From Marinobacter alexandrii (GTDB taxonomy: Bacteria; Pseudomonadota; Gammaproteobacteria; Pseudomonadales; Oleiphilaceae): a stretch of DNA of 64,000 nt. Positions 1 through 8,236 of this stretch are shown one piece after another; position 1 is the first letter of the stretch, and the number at the start of each line of letters is the position of its first letter. Location: NCBI RefSeq assembly GCF_005871205.1, contig NZ_SWKM01000015.1, positions 186,001-250,000 on the forward strand, in the 5' to 3' direction. The notes beneath the pieces are model-generated. The model made no database searches. It was not told the DNA's origin and was given only the letters and a program-made list of their open reading frames with translations. A program made the position numbers and the translations under genes.

Positions 1-498
1 GCCGTTATAGATAACACGCAGCCTGTCCGCTTCGATTCGTTCCTGTTGAGACGTTATGTCAGCGACAGCCCGACTGTTGCAGATCGCAGCGCTTACCCAT
101 CGCCCCGTCAACCTCAGGGCCTGAAGATATTTTGGGGTATACCAGAACCCCATATCACGCCTGGAGATCACGGTTTTCAAACCCACGAGACGCATCATGG
201 GCGGACAAATTACAGAGGCATCATTGAAGAACACATGCACAAGCGGAATACCCTGGAGTCGTAGCACTCTGGCGTATCGGTATACCCGCCACCAGCTCTT
301 CGGGCTTGAGAGACTCCCCACACCCAAATGTTCAACCGGTAACGGGAAGTCGTCGGTTAGGCTGTAATCGGTACTCCGAAATACGGCGAACCGAATACTC
401 CAGCCGCGTTCCATTAACCCTTTGACCAGTTTAAGAACCTGGCTCTCGGTGCCTGCGTAGGGATTTTCGTAACGATCCATGATGATGGCCAGCTTCAC
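1..498 (-). CDS. Glycosyltransferase family 4-like protein, N-terminal part (cut by window edge)
   Basis: An open frame runs from a GTG at 498 to the window edge without a stop (166 codons seen), so the C-terminal half lies outside. The start MKLAIIMDRYENPYAGTESQ (first codon GTG) has the Gly-Thr-Glu-Ser segment typical of the first Rossmann domain of GT-B, group 1 glycosyltransferases; a further segment VISRRDMGFWY fits the same fold. The GTG overlaps the TGA of the upstream glycosyltransferase by four bases (GTGA), so the two are probably translationally coupled in the EPS operon. Predicted role: adding one sugar to the lipid-linked EPS repeat at the cytoplasmic face of the inner membrane. 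Donor and acceptor cannot be told. Confidence 0.75.
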   Translation of the reverse strand, partial: MKLAIIMDRYENPYAGTESQVLKLVKGLMERGWSIRFAVFRSTDYSLTDDFPLPVEHLGVGSLSSPKSWWRVYRYARVLRLQGIPLVHVFFNDASVICPPMMRLVGLKTVISRRDMGFWYTPKYLQALRLTGRWVSAAICNSRAVADITSQQERIEADRLRVIYNG

Positions 499-1619
499 GT
501 CAGCACCTGTCGGTAGATATTCAGATAGTGCTCCATCATCGCCCGGCCGGAAAAATCCTCCTCCACCCGTTGCTTTGACCAGCGGATTCGAGACTCTGTG
601 GTGCTACGATCGTTAATCGCTGCTATCAAAGTATCCGCCAGGGCTAAAGGTGATTCGTAACGAAATACTAGGCCCCCTTCCCCTTGGCCCAACACGTTTC
701 CTATCTCACCGACATCACTTGCCACGACAGGAACACCCAACGACATAGCCTCTAGCAGCGCTATGGGCAACCCTTCTGTGAGAGATGGTATGCACAAAAC
801 ACTGGCCCGTTTCATCAAGGAGGCTACCTCGGCAACATAGCCAGGTAATCGGACATGGTTAGTGAGCCCATAATCGGCGATCTGTTGTTCCAGCCTTGGC
901 CTCTCTCGGCCTTCCCCAACGATGATCAGGGCCGAATTGGGGTATTGTGAGTGGAATTCCCTGAACGCATCGACAAGCCGATCGAACCCCTTTTCCGGTG
1001 AGAGCCGACCAACTCCTAAAATCAACGGTCCGCGATCCGGAAGGAAGGTATCAAGCATTGGAAGCAAGGGCGTTGCTGCGGCTTGGCAGGTGGACACGGT
1101 ATTAAGGCCATTCATAATCACCGATACCCGATTTGATCTGGCGAGTCGCTTGGGGATTTGGAATCGAATGGCCTCGGATACGAGAACAACTTGACGCATC
1201 TGAGCTAACACCAGTCGGTCCAGCCCCTCGTACATCCACGCTTTGGTGAATCGGCGTGCACGAACATACCCATGCAAAGTGGTAATGAGCGGTATCTTAC
1301 GAAGCGATTCCGGCCACATTCCCATCAATACGTTGAATTTGTAGCCATGTGAGTGCATCAGTTGGTACTCTTCCTGACGTGCCCACCGAATGAGTTCCTG
1401 CGCCCCCCACAGATTAAAGCCGGGTGCCATTCGCCACGCCTTTACCGGCAGACCAAGCTGGCGTGCTTCAACCTCCAGGGGTTTTTCTGCCAGTTCGGGC
1501 TCACCAGCGCTCAAGATCATGGGAGAGAGTCCCATGGCGACCTGCTCACGCACCAAGGTGAGCAGCATCCTCTCGGCGCCGTATAACCCCCCGCTATCAA
1601 TAAGATGAAGAATTTTCAC
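495..1619 (-). CDS. Glycosyltransferase family 4 (group 1), EPS operon
   Basis: A complete 374-residue GT-B glycosyltransferase. The N-terminal domain begins MKILHLIDSGGLYGAERM, and the donor-binding domain shows GVGRLSPEKGFDRL (about residues 202-215) followed by the E-x7-E element EGLPIALLE (E282, E290), the usual nucleotide-sugar contact in GT4 enzymes. It lacks membrane segments, so it probably works as a peripheral cytoplasmic enzyme adding a sugar to the undecaprenyl-linked EPS unit. It lies 9 bases after the GT2 gene and overlaps the next glycosyltransferase by 4 bases. Similar GT4 proteins are regular members of XrtA-type EPS loci; the sugar transferred is unknown. Confidence 0.85.
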   Translation of the reverse strand: MKILHLIDSGGLYGAERMLLTLVREQVAMGLSPMILSAGEPELAEKPLEVEARQLGLPVKAWRMAPGFNLWGAQELIRWARQEEYQLMHSHGYKFNVLMGMWPESLRKIPLITTLHGYVRARRFTKAWMYEGLDRLVLAQMRQVVLVSEAIRFQIPKRLARSNRVSVIMNGLNTVSTCQAAATPLLPMLDTFLPDRGPLILGVGRLSPEKGFDRLVDAFREFHSQYPNSALIIVGEGRERPRLEQQIADYGLTNHVRLPGYVAEVASLMKRASVLCIPSLTEGLPIALLEAMSLGVPVVASDVGEIGNVLGQGEGGLVFRYESPLALADTLIAAINDRSTTESRIRWSKQRVEEDFSGRAMMEHYLNIYRQVLT

Positions 1620-1628
1620 TTTAGTCGA

Positions 1629-2786
1629 CTACCCCCTCCTTGGGTTCCAAACAACTCTCTTCTCACCTTTCAGGAAAGCCCACAATGCCCGGGAAGAAGC
1701 GATATTTAGAAGAAGGAAGTAGTAAGGAACGGAATAGAAGAATGGAAGATTCCGACCTTTACCCTCATTGATCCGACCGGCCCATCCCAAGCCGTAAAAA
1801 ACCACCAATCCCAAAAAGCATAATCCGTAGAATCCACCCCGTGGCGCAAGTAAGACGCTCGCCACCGTCAAAGACAGCAAAGGAATAAACGCCAAGTACC
1901 TGAGCAACTTATGGGAAATCATCTGCAGGGCAAAAACCCCATAGCGAAATGGATTCATCAGGTGCGCCATATCTTTCAGTGCCCATAACGCCCGTAAACT
2001 GACTCTGACTCGCATGCTGAATTCACTGTCGGCATCCTGATTGGCGTGCTCCTGCAACAGTGCTCTTGGGTCGTAGATGACCCGGTAGCCTTGCTCTACC
2101 ACTTTAAGGGGTTGTACGAAATCAGGTAATTGGTCCGGGCGCAGGCGAACGTGCAGGTCCTTGCGCATGGCATCGATGCCACCATCTACACCAACAATCG
2201 AGCCCAGGCGGGTCTCAGATTCCCGAAGACTATTTTCGTACTTCATGTACGCGCTGCAGCCGTCGCCGACGAGTGATCCATCCTCGTTCACATACACCAT
2301 TTTGCCGGTCACGTACCCCACTTCAGGATCGGCGAAATTGCTCACCAACCTGGCAACGGCCTGCTTATCCCACTGGGAGTTGGCGTCGGAAAACAGAATG
2401 ATCTCGCCTCGGGCCTGGGGCATCAGCGTATTCAGGCCGGCAGTTTTGCCCTGTCGGGGCGTCTGGCGAATCAGTCTCATCGGACAACGGGAGGTTTGCG
2501 CAATCTGCAAGACAATGTCGTCAGTTCCGTCATCAGATTCATCGGATACCACCATGATCTCCAACAGATCGGACGGGTAGTCCTGTTCCAGCTTGTTGGT
2601 CAGCGTGCTCCCGATCTCGGCGGCTTCGTTATACGCTGCGATCACGATGGTGACTGAGGGTCGGTAAGTATCGTCACGGTGGAGTTGAACGGAACGGAAT
2701 GCAGCAAACAGGCGGATAACTAGCGGGTACCCCACATAGATGTAAATTAGCAACAACAGTGACAGCCAGAAAACGGCATTTAACAT
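1629..2786 (-). CDS. Membrane glycosyltransferase family 2, EPS operon
   Basis: A 385-residue GT-A glycosyltransferase with a membrane segment near residues 4-25 and two to three more in the last 100 residues. The catalytic domain opens with SVTIVIAAYNEAAEIGSTL; the metal/nucleotide site is the SDAN segment around D124, and VDGGIDAMRKDL follows in the acceptor region. This arrangement (N-terminal helix, GT2 domain, C-terminal helices) is shared with polysaccharide-forming family 2 enzymes such as chitooligosaccharide or EPS synthases. It lies between the deacetylase and a GT4 gene with short gaps, so it is part of the same transcript. It probably extends the EPS chain or repeat at the inner membrane; the specific sugar is not evident. 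Confidence 0.85.
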   Translation of the reverse strand: MLNAVFWLSLLLLIYIYVGYPLVIRLFAAFRSVQLHRDDTYRPSVTIVIAAYNEAAEIGSTLTNKLEQDYPSDLLEIMVVSDESDDGTDDIVLQIAQTSRCPMRLIRQTPRQGKTAGLNTLMPQARGEIILFSDANSQWDKQAVARLVSNFADPEVGYVTGKMVYVNEDGSLVGDGCSAYMKYENSLRESETRLGSIVGVDGGIDAMRKDLHVRLRPDQLPDFVQPLKVVEQGYRVIYDPRALLQEHANQDADSEFSMRVRVSLRALWALKDMAHLMNPFRYGVFALQMISHKLLRYLAFIPLLSLTVASVLLAPRGGFYGLCFLGLVVFYGLGWAGRINEGKGRNLPFFYSVPYYFLLLNIASSRALWAFLKGEKRVVWNPRRG

Positions 2787-2806
2787 GGTCTATCTTCCGT
2801 GACACG

Positions 2807-3733
2807 TCAGGACGTCTTCAACGCAGTGCCGGGCACCACATTGCATTTAATTGCATGGCTCGATAACTCATCGCTATTGTGTTCCAGCACCCCCTGGTTT
2901 CGGAGCACATTGCTCATGGTCGTAAACCGGAAATGCCCAAGCAGCCGACTCAAGCGCTTTTCACACACATCGAGGTTGTTGTAATGCCGGAACCGGGACA
3001 GCCATTTCACATCAAGCCGCGGCTGACCGGGATCCACTTCCCAGGGGTGAAGGTAGAACACAAAAGGCTGGCCCTGACGATTGATGGAACCCAACCCCCA
3101 CCGGCTAAACCAGTACGGGAACAGGCGAAAATAACCACCACCGGCAATGGGTAGTGTATAGCCGGGAAACTTCAGGGTACTCAACGGAAACTCCGCCAGC
3201 TCATAGCCTTTGTCGGTCGTTAAACGGTGCGGCCAGCGCGGTGTTCCAGGCATGCCATAGCGGTCATGGTGTACTGGAAAAATGGAGGAATCCCAAGTGA
3301 AGCCTTCCTCAGCGAGAATATCCAATGCCCAGCGCGACTGGTTGGTGATGGAGTAACTGGCAGCCCGGTAGCCGGTTACTCCCACGCTAAGTATGTCCTC
3401 GAGAATGGCTTTGGAACGCCTGGTTTCTTCGTGAAACACGGCCGGTGTCTGGTTGTAAATCAACTGATGACTGTAACCATGGCTGGCGACTTCGTGGCCG
3501 GCATTTGCAATATGTCTGACCAATTGCGGTGAACGTTCGGCGACCCAGCCAAGAATAAAGAACGTTGCTTTAACTGAAGCGTTATCAAAAAGCCTCAAAA
3601 GCCGGTCCGTGTTGGCCTCGACCCGATATTCCATGGAGGGCCAGTCGTCGTACTTTACTGCCTCTGCAAGGGCTGCGACCTGAAAGTAGTCTTCCACGTC
3701 GATCGTCAGCGCGTTATCGATTCCTTCCCTCAT
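2807..3733 (-). CDS. XrtA-system polysaccharide deacetylase (NodB domain plus DUF3473)
   Basis: 308 residues. The NodB-type carbohydrate esterase domain begins ALTIDVEDYFQV (D12, D15), has ATFFILGW, and the metal-binding SHGYSH motif with H85 and H89. The C-terminal part carries FYLHPWEVDPGQPR, the hallmark of the DUF3473 extension found in deacetylases of exosortase A EPS loci (TIGR03006 type). No signal peptide is visible, which is usual for this subgroup. The ATG at 3733 has an excellent AAGGAGG ribosome site about 8 bases upstream. Predicted to remove N- or O-acetyl groups from the EPS or its precursor. It follows the outer-membrane protein gene after about 50 bases holding short CTAGCAC direct repeats. 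Confidence 0.9.
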   Translation of the reverse strand: MREGIDNALTIDVEDYFQVAALAEAVKYDDWPSMEYRVEANTDRLLRLFDNASVKATFFILGWVAERSPQLVRHIANAGHEVASHGYSHQLIYNQTPAVFHEETRRSKAILEDILSVGVTGYRAASYSITNQSRWALDILAEEGFTWDSSIFPVHHDRYGMPGTPRWPHRLTTDKGYELAEFPLSTLKFPGYTLPIAGGGYFRLFPYWFSRWGLGSINRQGQPFVFYLHPWEVDPGQPRLDVKWLSRFRHYNNLDVCEKRLSRLLGHFRFTTMSNVLRNQGVLEHNSDELSSHAIKCNVVPGTALKTS

Positions 3734-3783
3734 GATCGAAGCCTCCTTTCACCCCTAGCACCTAGCACCCAACCATGCAGCAG

Positions 3784-5070
3784 TTAACGGAATCGGTACT
3801 CGATGCCCAGTTGTACCCATGTTTCCCTGAACTCCCGACTCGGGACATCACTGTCCTTCTGCTCGTGCCCCACCTGCCCATACACTTTGAGCTTGCGACT
3901 CATCAGGTAATCCAAACCCAGTTCAAGGTTAGTCCTCTCGTCGTCCGAGTCATCCTGCTCGTACTTCGAGTACCGATAGCCAATTCCTGTATAGGCCTTC
4001 AACACCTCGCTCAATGGCCTGGAATAGCGCAGATCCAGGCCAGCCGATTCTTCAAGTTCGTCAGTCTCCAACAGGTCTGTCCGGTTCACGAAAAGCCTTG
4101 CGTTCAGGCTGCTTCGGTCGGAAAACACCTTATCAATCCCGGTCGACAATGCCGTTGTTTCAACGCTTATGCTCTCATTTAGGTTGAACTCAAATTCGTC
4201 AAACCGAAGATCAAAGCTGGAAGTTCTGTCTGTCAGTTCCCTTGCGGCCTTGAGATACCAGTTGGTACTCGGATTGATGGCCCGTGTCAGTTCCAATTCA
4301 CCAACAATTCCATCGTTGGTTTCGGAGTTGCTGCCAAAGTTGGTCTCAATTTCGCTGACCCCGAAGGCACCTGATACAACGGTGGTTGGCCAAGCCTTGT
4401 TAAACGTTGCCTTCACGGTTTCTACGTCGATATCGGCACCAGAATCGAGCTCGGTGCGACTGGCAATGGCCGAAATACCGCCGCTCAGTGTCTGGGTGAT
4501 CAGGCGGGTCCAGGCAATGGAGCCAATGTATCGTTCGCTGTCGATCTCATCGGGTTCGCTGAATTCGGTATTCTCGTATTTAGTATCAAAGGCGATCGAG
4601 TTCGCACTACCCAGACGCAAGATATAGCGGGGGCCAGTGCTGAACAGGTTCTTTCTTGTTCTGTTTTCTGGAGTCTGAGTTTGAGTGGTGTCCTGGCTGA
4701 CTTCACGGAGATTATTGTTGAGGTTCCAAAAAAGGCCTGATGCCAGCTCGCACTGGCTTTCGAGATCCAAATTGGCGTCGGTTTCACTACGGTAGGCATC
4801 GTCGAGCCAGGTGGAATAGCCCAATGTGCCTCCAAAGCTGGCATTGCATCGGCCAGGTCCGGAAACGTAAGTTGCCGTCACATAGGTCCGGCTCTCCTGA
4901 TCGCTGCTCTCATTGGTTGCCGCTTTTCTGGCGTTGTCGCTATGCCGGATAGACTGGCCACCGATCACCTCTAGCTGGGCTGCGCCCACTACGGGCGCAA
5001 AAGCAAGCGCGAAAGCAAAAATGGTCAGGCTTGTGGTGCGGAGTATCCCTTCTCCCGTTGCCTTAGCCAT
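3784..5070 (-). CDS. XrtA/PEP-CTERM-locus outer-membrane beta-barrel protein
   Basis: About 428 residues from the ATG at 5070, which gives a clean signal peptide MAKATGEGILRTTSLTIFAF... ending VVGA-AQ; an in-frame upstream start at 5103 would put extra residues ahead of the signal and is less likely. The rest is rich in alternating polar and hydrophobic residues with many Ser/Thr/Asp and ends VQLGIEYRFR, as expected of an outer-membrane barrel. Size, location and character match the TIGR03016 family found in PEP-CTERM/EPS loci. The start overlaps the end of the kinase-like gene by 8 bases (ATGGCTAA). It may form or assist the EPS exit channel; the precise role is not established for the family. 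Confidence 0.8.
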   Translation of the reverse strand: MAKATGEGILRTTSLTIFAFALAFAPVVGAAQLEVIGGQSIRHSDNARKAATNESSDQESRTYVTATYVSGPGRCNASFGGTLGYSTWLDDAYRSETDANLDLESQCELASGLFWNLNNNLREVSQDTTQTQTPENRTRKNLFSTGPRYILRLGSANSIAFDTKYENTEFSEPDEIDSERYIGSIAWTRLITQTLSGGISAIASRTELDSGADIDVETVKATFNKAWPTTVVSGAFGVSEIETNFGSNSETNDGIVGELELTRAINPSTNWYLKAARELTDRTSSFDLRFDEFEFNLNESISVETTALSTGIDKVFSDRSSLNARLFVNRTDLLETDELEESAGLDLRYSRPLSEVLKAYTGIGYRYSKYEQDDSDDERTNLELGLDYLMSRKLKVYGQVGHEQKDSDVPSREFRETWVQLGIEYRFR

Positions 5071-5971
5071 TGATGACTGCTCCAACAAACTTATCTGGAT
5101 CAAAAGCTGTTGCCGCCTGCTCCACCGCTGCGGGTGTTATTTTTCCATGGGGCACAACCAGCATTCCGAAATCACAAAGCTCAGTGAGAATACGTGCATC
5201 CGGGCTTCCTGAGATCGGTGCCGTATCGAGGACGACAAAGCGATCCGGATATCGTCTTCGTACTGCCTGCAGAAATTGCTTCATACGAAATGATGTAAAG
5301 AACTCGGCCGGGGTCTCCCGGCGGCTCCCCGCAGGGATCAACCTCAACCTGGGGATTCCCGTCGGATAGAGAATCCTCCCGATGTCATAGTCCGCGTCTT
5401 CCAGGTAGTCTGTCAGGCCCGACTCCGGCAGTACGTCAAGTCGGCTATGCAAGGAAGGGTCCCGCAGATTGCAGTCAATGACCAAAGCCGTTTTTGCCTG
5501 GTCAAATGAAAAAGCGGCTGCAAGGTTGAGTGCAACAAAGGAGGAGCCTGCTGCGTCAGAAGCACCGCTAACCACCAGAGTAAAATTGTTACCCCCAGAG
5601 AGCTCCAGCAACTTTGTTCGGAGGTCCCTGAATTTGTTAACCAGACTTCTATTGGGTGATTCCGGGTAGATAATTCGACGCTCATCAAGATCATCGGGCA
5701 TAAGCCTGCGGGGCTCCTGCATGCGCACGATTTGCTTACTGATGAGGTACTTGTCGACTGCACCGGTGCCAAGCTCCAGGGAACTTGGCACCAGCAATTG
5801 AGAGTCATCCGATTCTATATGGCCGAGTTCTTTTTTGAGTTTTTCCTTCCGACGTCCGAAGAACTCATGCTCCTCAACGTCGGAATTGCGTTCATTACGC
5901 CCGCCTTGTCGCTTGCGCTTTAATTCAGGCGCACTTTCTCCAACATGGTCGTCCTTCCAGTCCGACATCAA
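5063..5971 (-). CDS. BY-kinase/CpsD-like protein of the XrtA EPS locus, P-loop degenerate
   Basis: 302 residues. Residues 1-100 are charged and probably disordered; an ATPase domain of bacterial tyrosine kinase type follows. Walker A-prime is recognisable (VIDCNLRDPSLH, D166) and so is a Walker B-like VVLDTAP (about 246-252). The Walker A position reads SGASDAAGSS (135-144): the conserved G-K-[S/T] is replaced and the invariant lysine is absent. There is no C-terminal tyrosine cluster; the protein ends FVGAVING. By position it matches the autokinase that partners the chain-length protein in XrtA loci (TIGR03018 type), but it probably cannot hydrolyse ATP normally and may act as a structural or regulatory partner. 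It overlaps its neighbours on both sides (4 and 8 bases), so coupled translation is likely. Confidence 0.8.
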   Translation of the reverse strand: MMSDWKDDHVGESAPELKRKRQGGRNERNSDVEEHEFFGRRKEKLKKELGHIESDDSQLLVPSSLELGTGAVDKYLISKQIVRMQEPRRLMPDDLDERRIIYPESPNRSLVNKFRDLRTKLLELSGGNNFTLVVSGASDAAGSSFVALNLAAAFSFDQAKTALVIDCNLRDPSLHSRLDVLPESGLTDYLEDADYDIGRILYPTGIPRLRLIPAGSRRETPAEFFTSFRMKQFLQAVRRRYPDRFVVLDTAPISGSPDARILTELCDFGMLVVPHGKITPAAVEQAATAFDPDKFVGAVING

Positions 5972-7488
5972 ATGACTCCAAATTGGGCAGCAACAACCGC
6001 AGTTAAATACGCTAAAATGGCAAGCACTGCGAAAATACTGATGAGTACCGTTACCTTCCTGTCTCGTCGTTTTTCGAAGGGCGTTCGAACAAAAGGAATT
6101 TCCACCAACACCGGTAGACCGATATCTTCTTCCAACTGCTTTTTCGCACGGATTCTTGGATCAATTTGCAGATATCCAGCGATCGTCCCCAACGGCGCTA
6201 ACAAGCCGAGAAAGAGCCCGGCAGCCGCAAAGTTTGAAAACTGGGGTCCGGTTGGCTGATTGGGGAATTGAGCGGATTCATTGATTCGGTAGTTAAGCCC
6301 TTGCCCCTCAATGTCCAGATGCATCGAGACCCTGGCCTTTTCTCGACGTTTAAGTAGATCGTCGTAAATCTCGCGGTTTACCTCCATGTCACGAGTCAGC
6401 TCCAGATATTGCGCTTTGTTTTCCTGAATACGCTCCATTCTAGTATTTTGTTGCTGAATCAAACGCTCCAGGGACGATATGCGCGTGTTGGCAGTAGCGA
6501 CATTGGCACGGGCTTCCGACAAAGCTGCGCTTAGCTCCTGAAAAACAGGATTCACGGCGCCCTCTCGTTCAAGCAGAGCGTTAGAATCCTCACGCTGTCC
6601 AGAATTCTGTTCACGCTGTTTTCGAAGTTCAGCAATCTGCTCCCTTAGGATGACGATATCTGGATATGTGTCATGATATTGAAGTCGCAGGCTGTCAAGG
6701 CGCTCTTCGAGAGCTCTGATCCTCTCACGGTAACCGTCTTCCGTTTTACCCCGCATGACGGTCTGACTGACACCCGACAGTTGAGTCTGCAGCGAACCAA
6801 CGCGGGCTACCAGTTCTTCTTTTTCAAGTTTTGCCAACTCCAGCTGGTTTCGGAGCTGCGCCAGGCGAGCATTGGCCTCAGCCTCAGTGCCATCGGTGTT
6901 TTCTGAAAGAAACTGCCTGAGACTGTTTTCTACTTCAGTGAGTTGAACTTCATAATTTTTAACCTGCTTATCGATGAAATCATAAGCACTTTGGCTTTCT
7001 GTTCTTTTTCTTTGGTTTGACTCAGCGATGAAGAGCTGCCCCAGACGTTGAGCAACGTGAAACGACTCCACCTGCGAGGGGCCAGAGAATCCAACACTGA
7101 AATAGCTATCGCCCCGAGGTTGAACGAACATACCGCCACGAATACGGGCTATACGTTGCTCTACGCTTGCTGAGGCCATTGAAGCATTCGGGAACACTGA
7201 GGGGTCCCTAGCAATCTTCTCAATAACATTCCGTGTCATGAGGAGTTCCTTTGCAGCGGATGCCCGATCATTGATCTTTGTAGTCACGGCACGCCCTTCC
7301 ATGAGTGGGCCAATGATGTTGCGATCATCCACGAAAATGACGACTTCAGATTTATACTTGTAGGGAAAGAAAAAACCCGCACCCAGAACCGCAAAGCTCA
7401 CTAACACAAACATGAGAAAAGCAGCCCATTTTCGATCCCGGAGCTCTCGAAGAATTTCATTCGGCAAATGCGAAAGGGGTAAAGCCAT
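5968..7488 (-). CDS. Chain-length determinant protein (Wzz/GNVR type) of the XrtA EPS locus
   Basis: 506 residues. The Wzz domain starts after a short cytoplasmic tail, with a membrane segment near residues 22-41; a long periplasmic region from about 165 to 410 is strongly coiled-coil (many Glu/Gln/Arg/Leu heptads); the GNVR region with SAQFPNQPTGPQF precedes a second membrane helix near 430-450, and a third hydrophobic helix ends the protein. This matches the TIGR03007 family of PEP-CTERM/EPS loci. It should form the inner-membrane co-polymerase that sets EPS chain length and contacts the kinase-like protein encoded directly downstream, whose ATG overlaps its stop (ATGA). No cytoplasmic kinase domain is fused to it. 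Confidence 0.9.
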   Translation of the reverse strand: MALPLSHLPNEILRELRDRKWAAFLMFVLVSFAVLGAGFFFPYKYKSEVVIFVDDRNIIGPLMEGRAVTTKINDRASAAKELLMTRNVIEKIARDPSVFPNASMASASVEQRIARIRGGMFVQPRGDSYFSVGFSGPSQVESFHVAQRLGQLFIAESNQRKRTESQSAYDFIDKQVKNYEVQLTEVENSLRQFLSENTDGTEAEANARLAQLRNQLELAKLEKEELVARVGSLQTQLSGVSQTVMRGKTEDGYRERIRALEERLDSLRLQYHDTYPDIVILREQIAELRKQREQNSGQREDSNALLEREGAVNPVFQELSAALSEARANVATANTRISSLERLIQQQNTRMERIQENKAQYLELTRDMEVNREIYDDLLKRREKARVSMHLDIEGQGLNYRINESAQFPNQPTGPQFSNFAAAGLFLGLLAPLGTIAGYLQIDPRIRAKKQLEEDIGLPVLVEIPFVRTPFEKRRDRKVTVLISIFAVLAILAYLTAVVAAQFGVI

Positions 7489-7529
7489 AATCTCACCTGG
7501 CTGGCATCATTCTCGACCAATAATATTTG

Positions 7530-8174
7530 TTAAAAATTGCGTTCAGGTACTGACAGAATATCGCCCGGCCGCATCGGGTAGTTCGTCCGGATTCGCCCTT
7601 TGTTCAATATGTCGTCCAGCATGATTGGAATGGCTACAACTTCACCCTCGAATTTCCGGTACAGCATCGTGTTGTTCAGTGCAGCAAATTCGTTTGCTCC
7701 ACCCGCACTCAGGAACATATCCAACACGGTCATACCACTCCTGTGCGGAATCGATACCGGTTGACGAACCGCGCCGGTAACTCGAACCCGGTCAGTAAAC
7801 TCATGACTACCCATGGAAGTAACCACCACGCTTACCTGTGGCTCACGTATGTACTGAGAAAGTGAGTCTCGGATAGCAGTTGCCAACTGCTCAGGCGTTC
7901 TCCCGCTGGCCCTCACATCGCCAACAAGGGGCACAGAAATCTTTCCATCAGGGCGAACTGGAACCGAAATACTTATATCCTGATTGCGCCATACAGAGAC
8001 GCGAACCACATCAGTTGCACCGAGGATGTACTGATCAACGCTGTCCCGGACGTCTATCGCCAACGCGCGTTGAATTTTTTCCGGAGACGAAGAGGTTGGT
8101 GTAGCGCATCCGGTGAGCACGGCTGCCACCATTGCGAAAATTATCAGTCCTATAGGGAAATGCGTCCGTGACAT
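7530..8174 (-). CDS. Polysaccharide export outer-membrane lipoprotein (Wza/KpsD-like)
   Basis: 214 residues from the ATG at 8174, chosen because it starts a compact lipoprotein signal (MSRTHFPIGLIIFAMVAAVLTGC) and is preceded by an AAGAGAG ribosome site; an in-frame start at 8234 is upstream of the signal. The lipobox is LTGC. The mature part contains the poly_export domain (YILGATDVVRVSVWRN, VPLVGDVRASGRTPEQL) followed by a SLBB-type segment (VTGAVRQPVSIPHRSGMTVLDMFLSAGG). It matches the short export proteins (TIGR03027 type) of XrtA loci, which lack the C-terminal transmembrane helix of Wza. Predicted to form the periplasmic/outer-membrane part of the EPS conduit together with the chain-length protein encoded 41 bases downstream. 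Confidence 0.9.
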   Translation of the reverse strand: MSRTHFPIGLIIFAMVAAVLTGCATPTSSSPEKIQRALAIDVRDSVDQYILGATDVVRVSVWRNQDISISVPVRPDGKISVPLVGDVRASGRTPEQLATAIRDSLSQYIREPQVSVVVTSMGSHEFTDRVRVTGAVRQPVSIPHRSGMTVLDMFLSAGGANEFAALNNTMLYRKFEGEVVAIPIMLDDILNKGRIRTNYPMRPGDILSVPERNF

Positions 8175-8236
8175 TTTAATACTCTCTTTTTTAATCCCTG
8201 CTGAGTTCCATGTTTCGGGATGGCTGGATCCCAAAA

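Noticed and set aside
46..264. 72-codon plus-strand frame at the window start
   Set aside because: It lies antisense to a clear glycosyltransferase frame on the minus strand and has no ribosome site or domain.
3745..3775. CTAGCAC direct repeats before the deacetylase gene
   Set aside because: Only two short copies between operon genes; too little to call a repeat element or a CRISPR.
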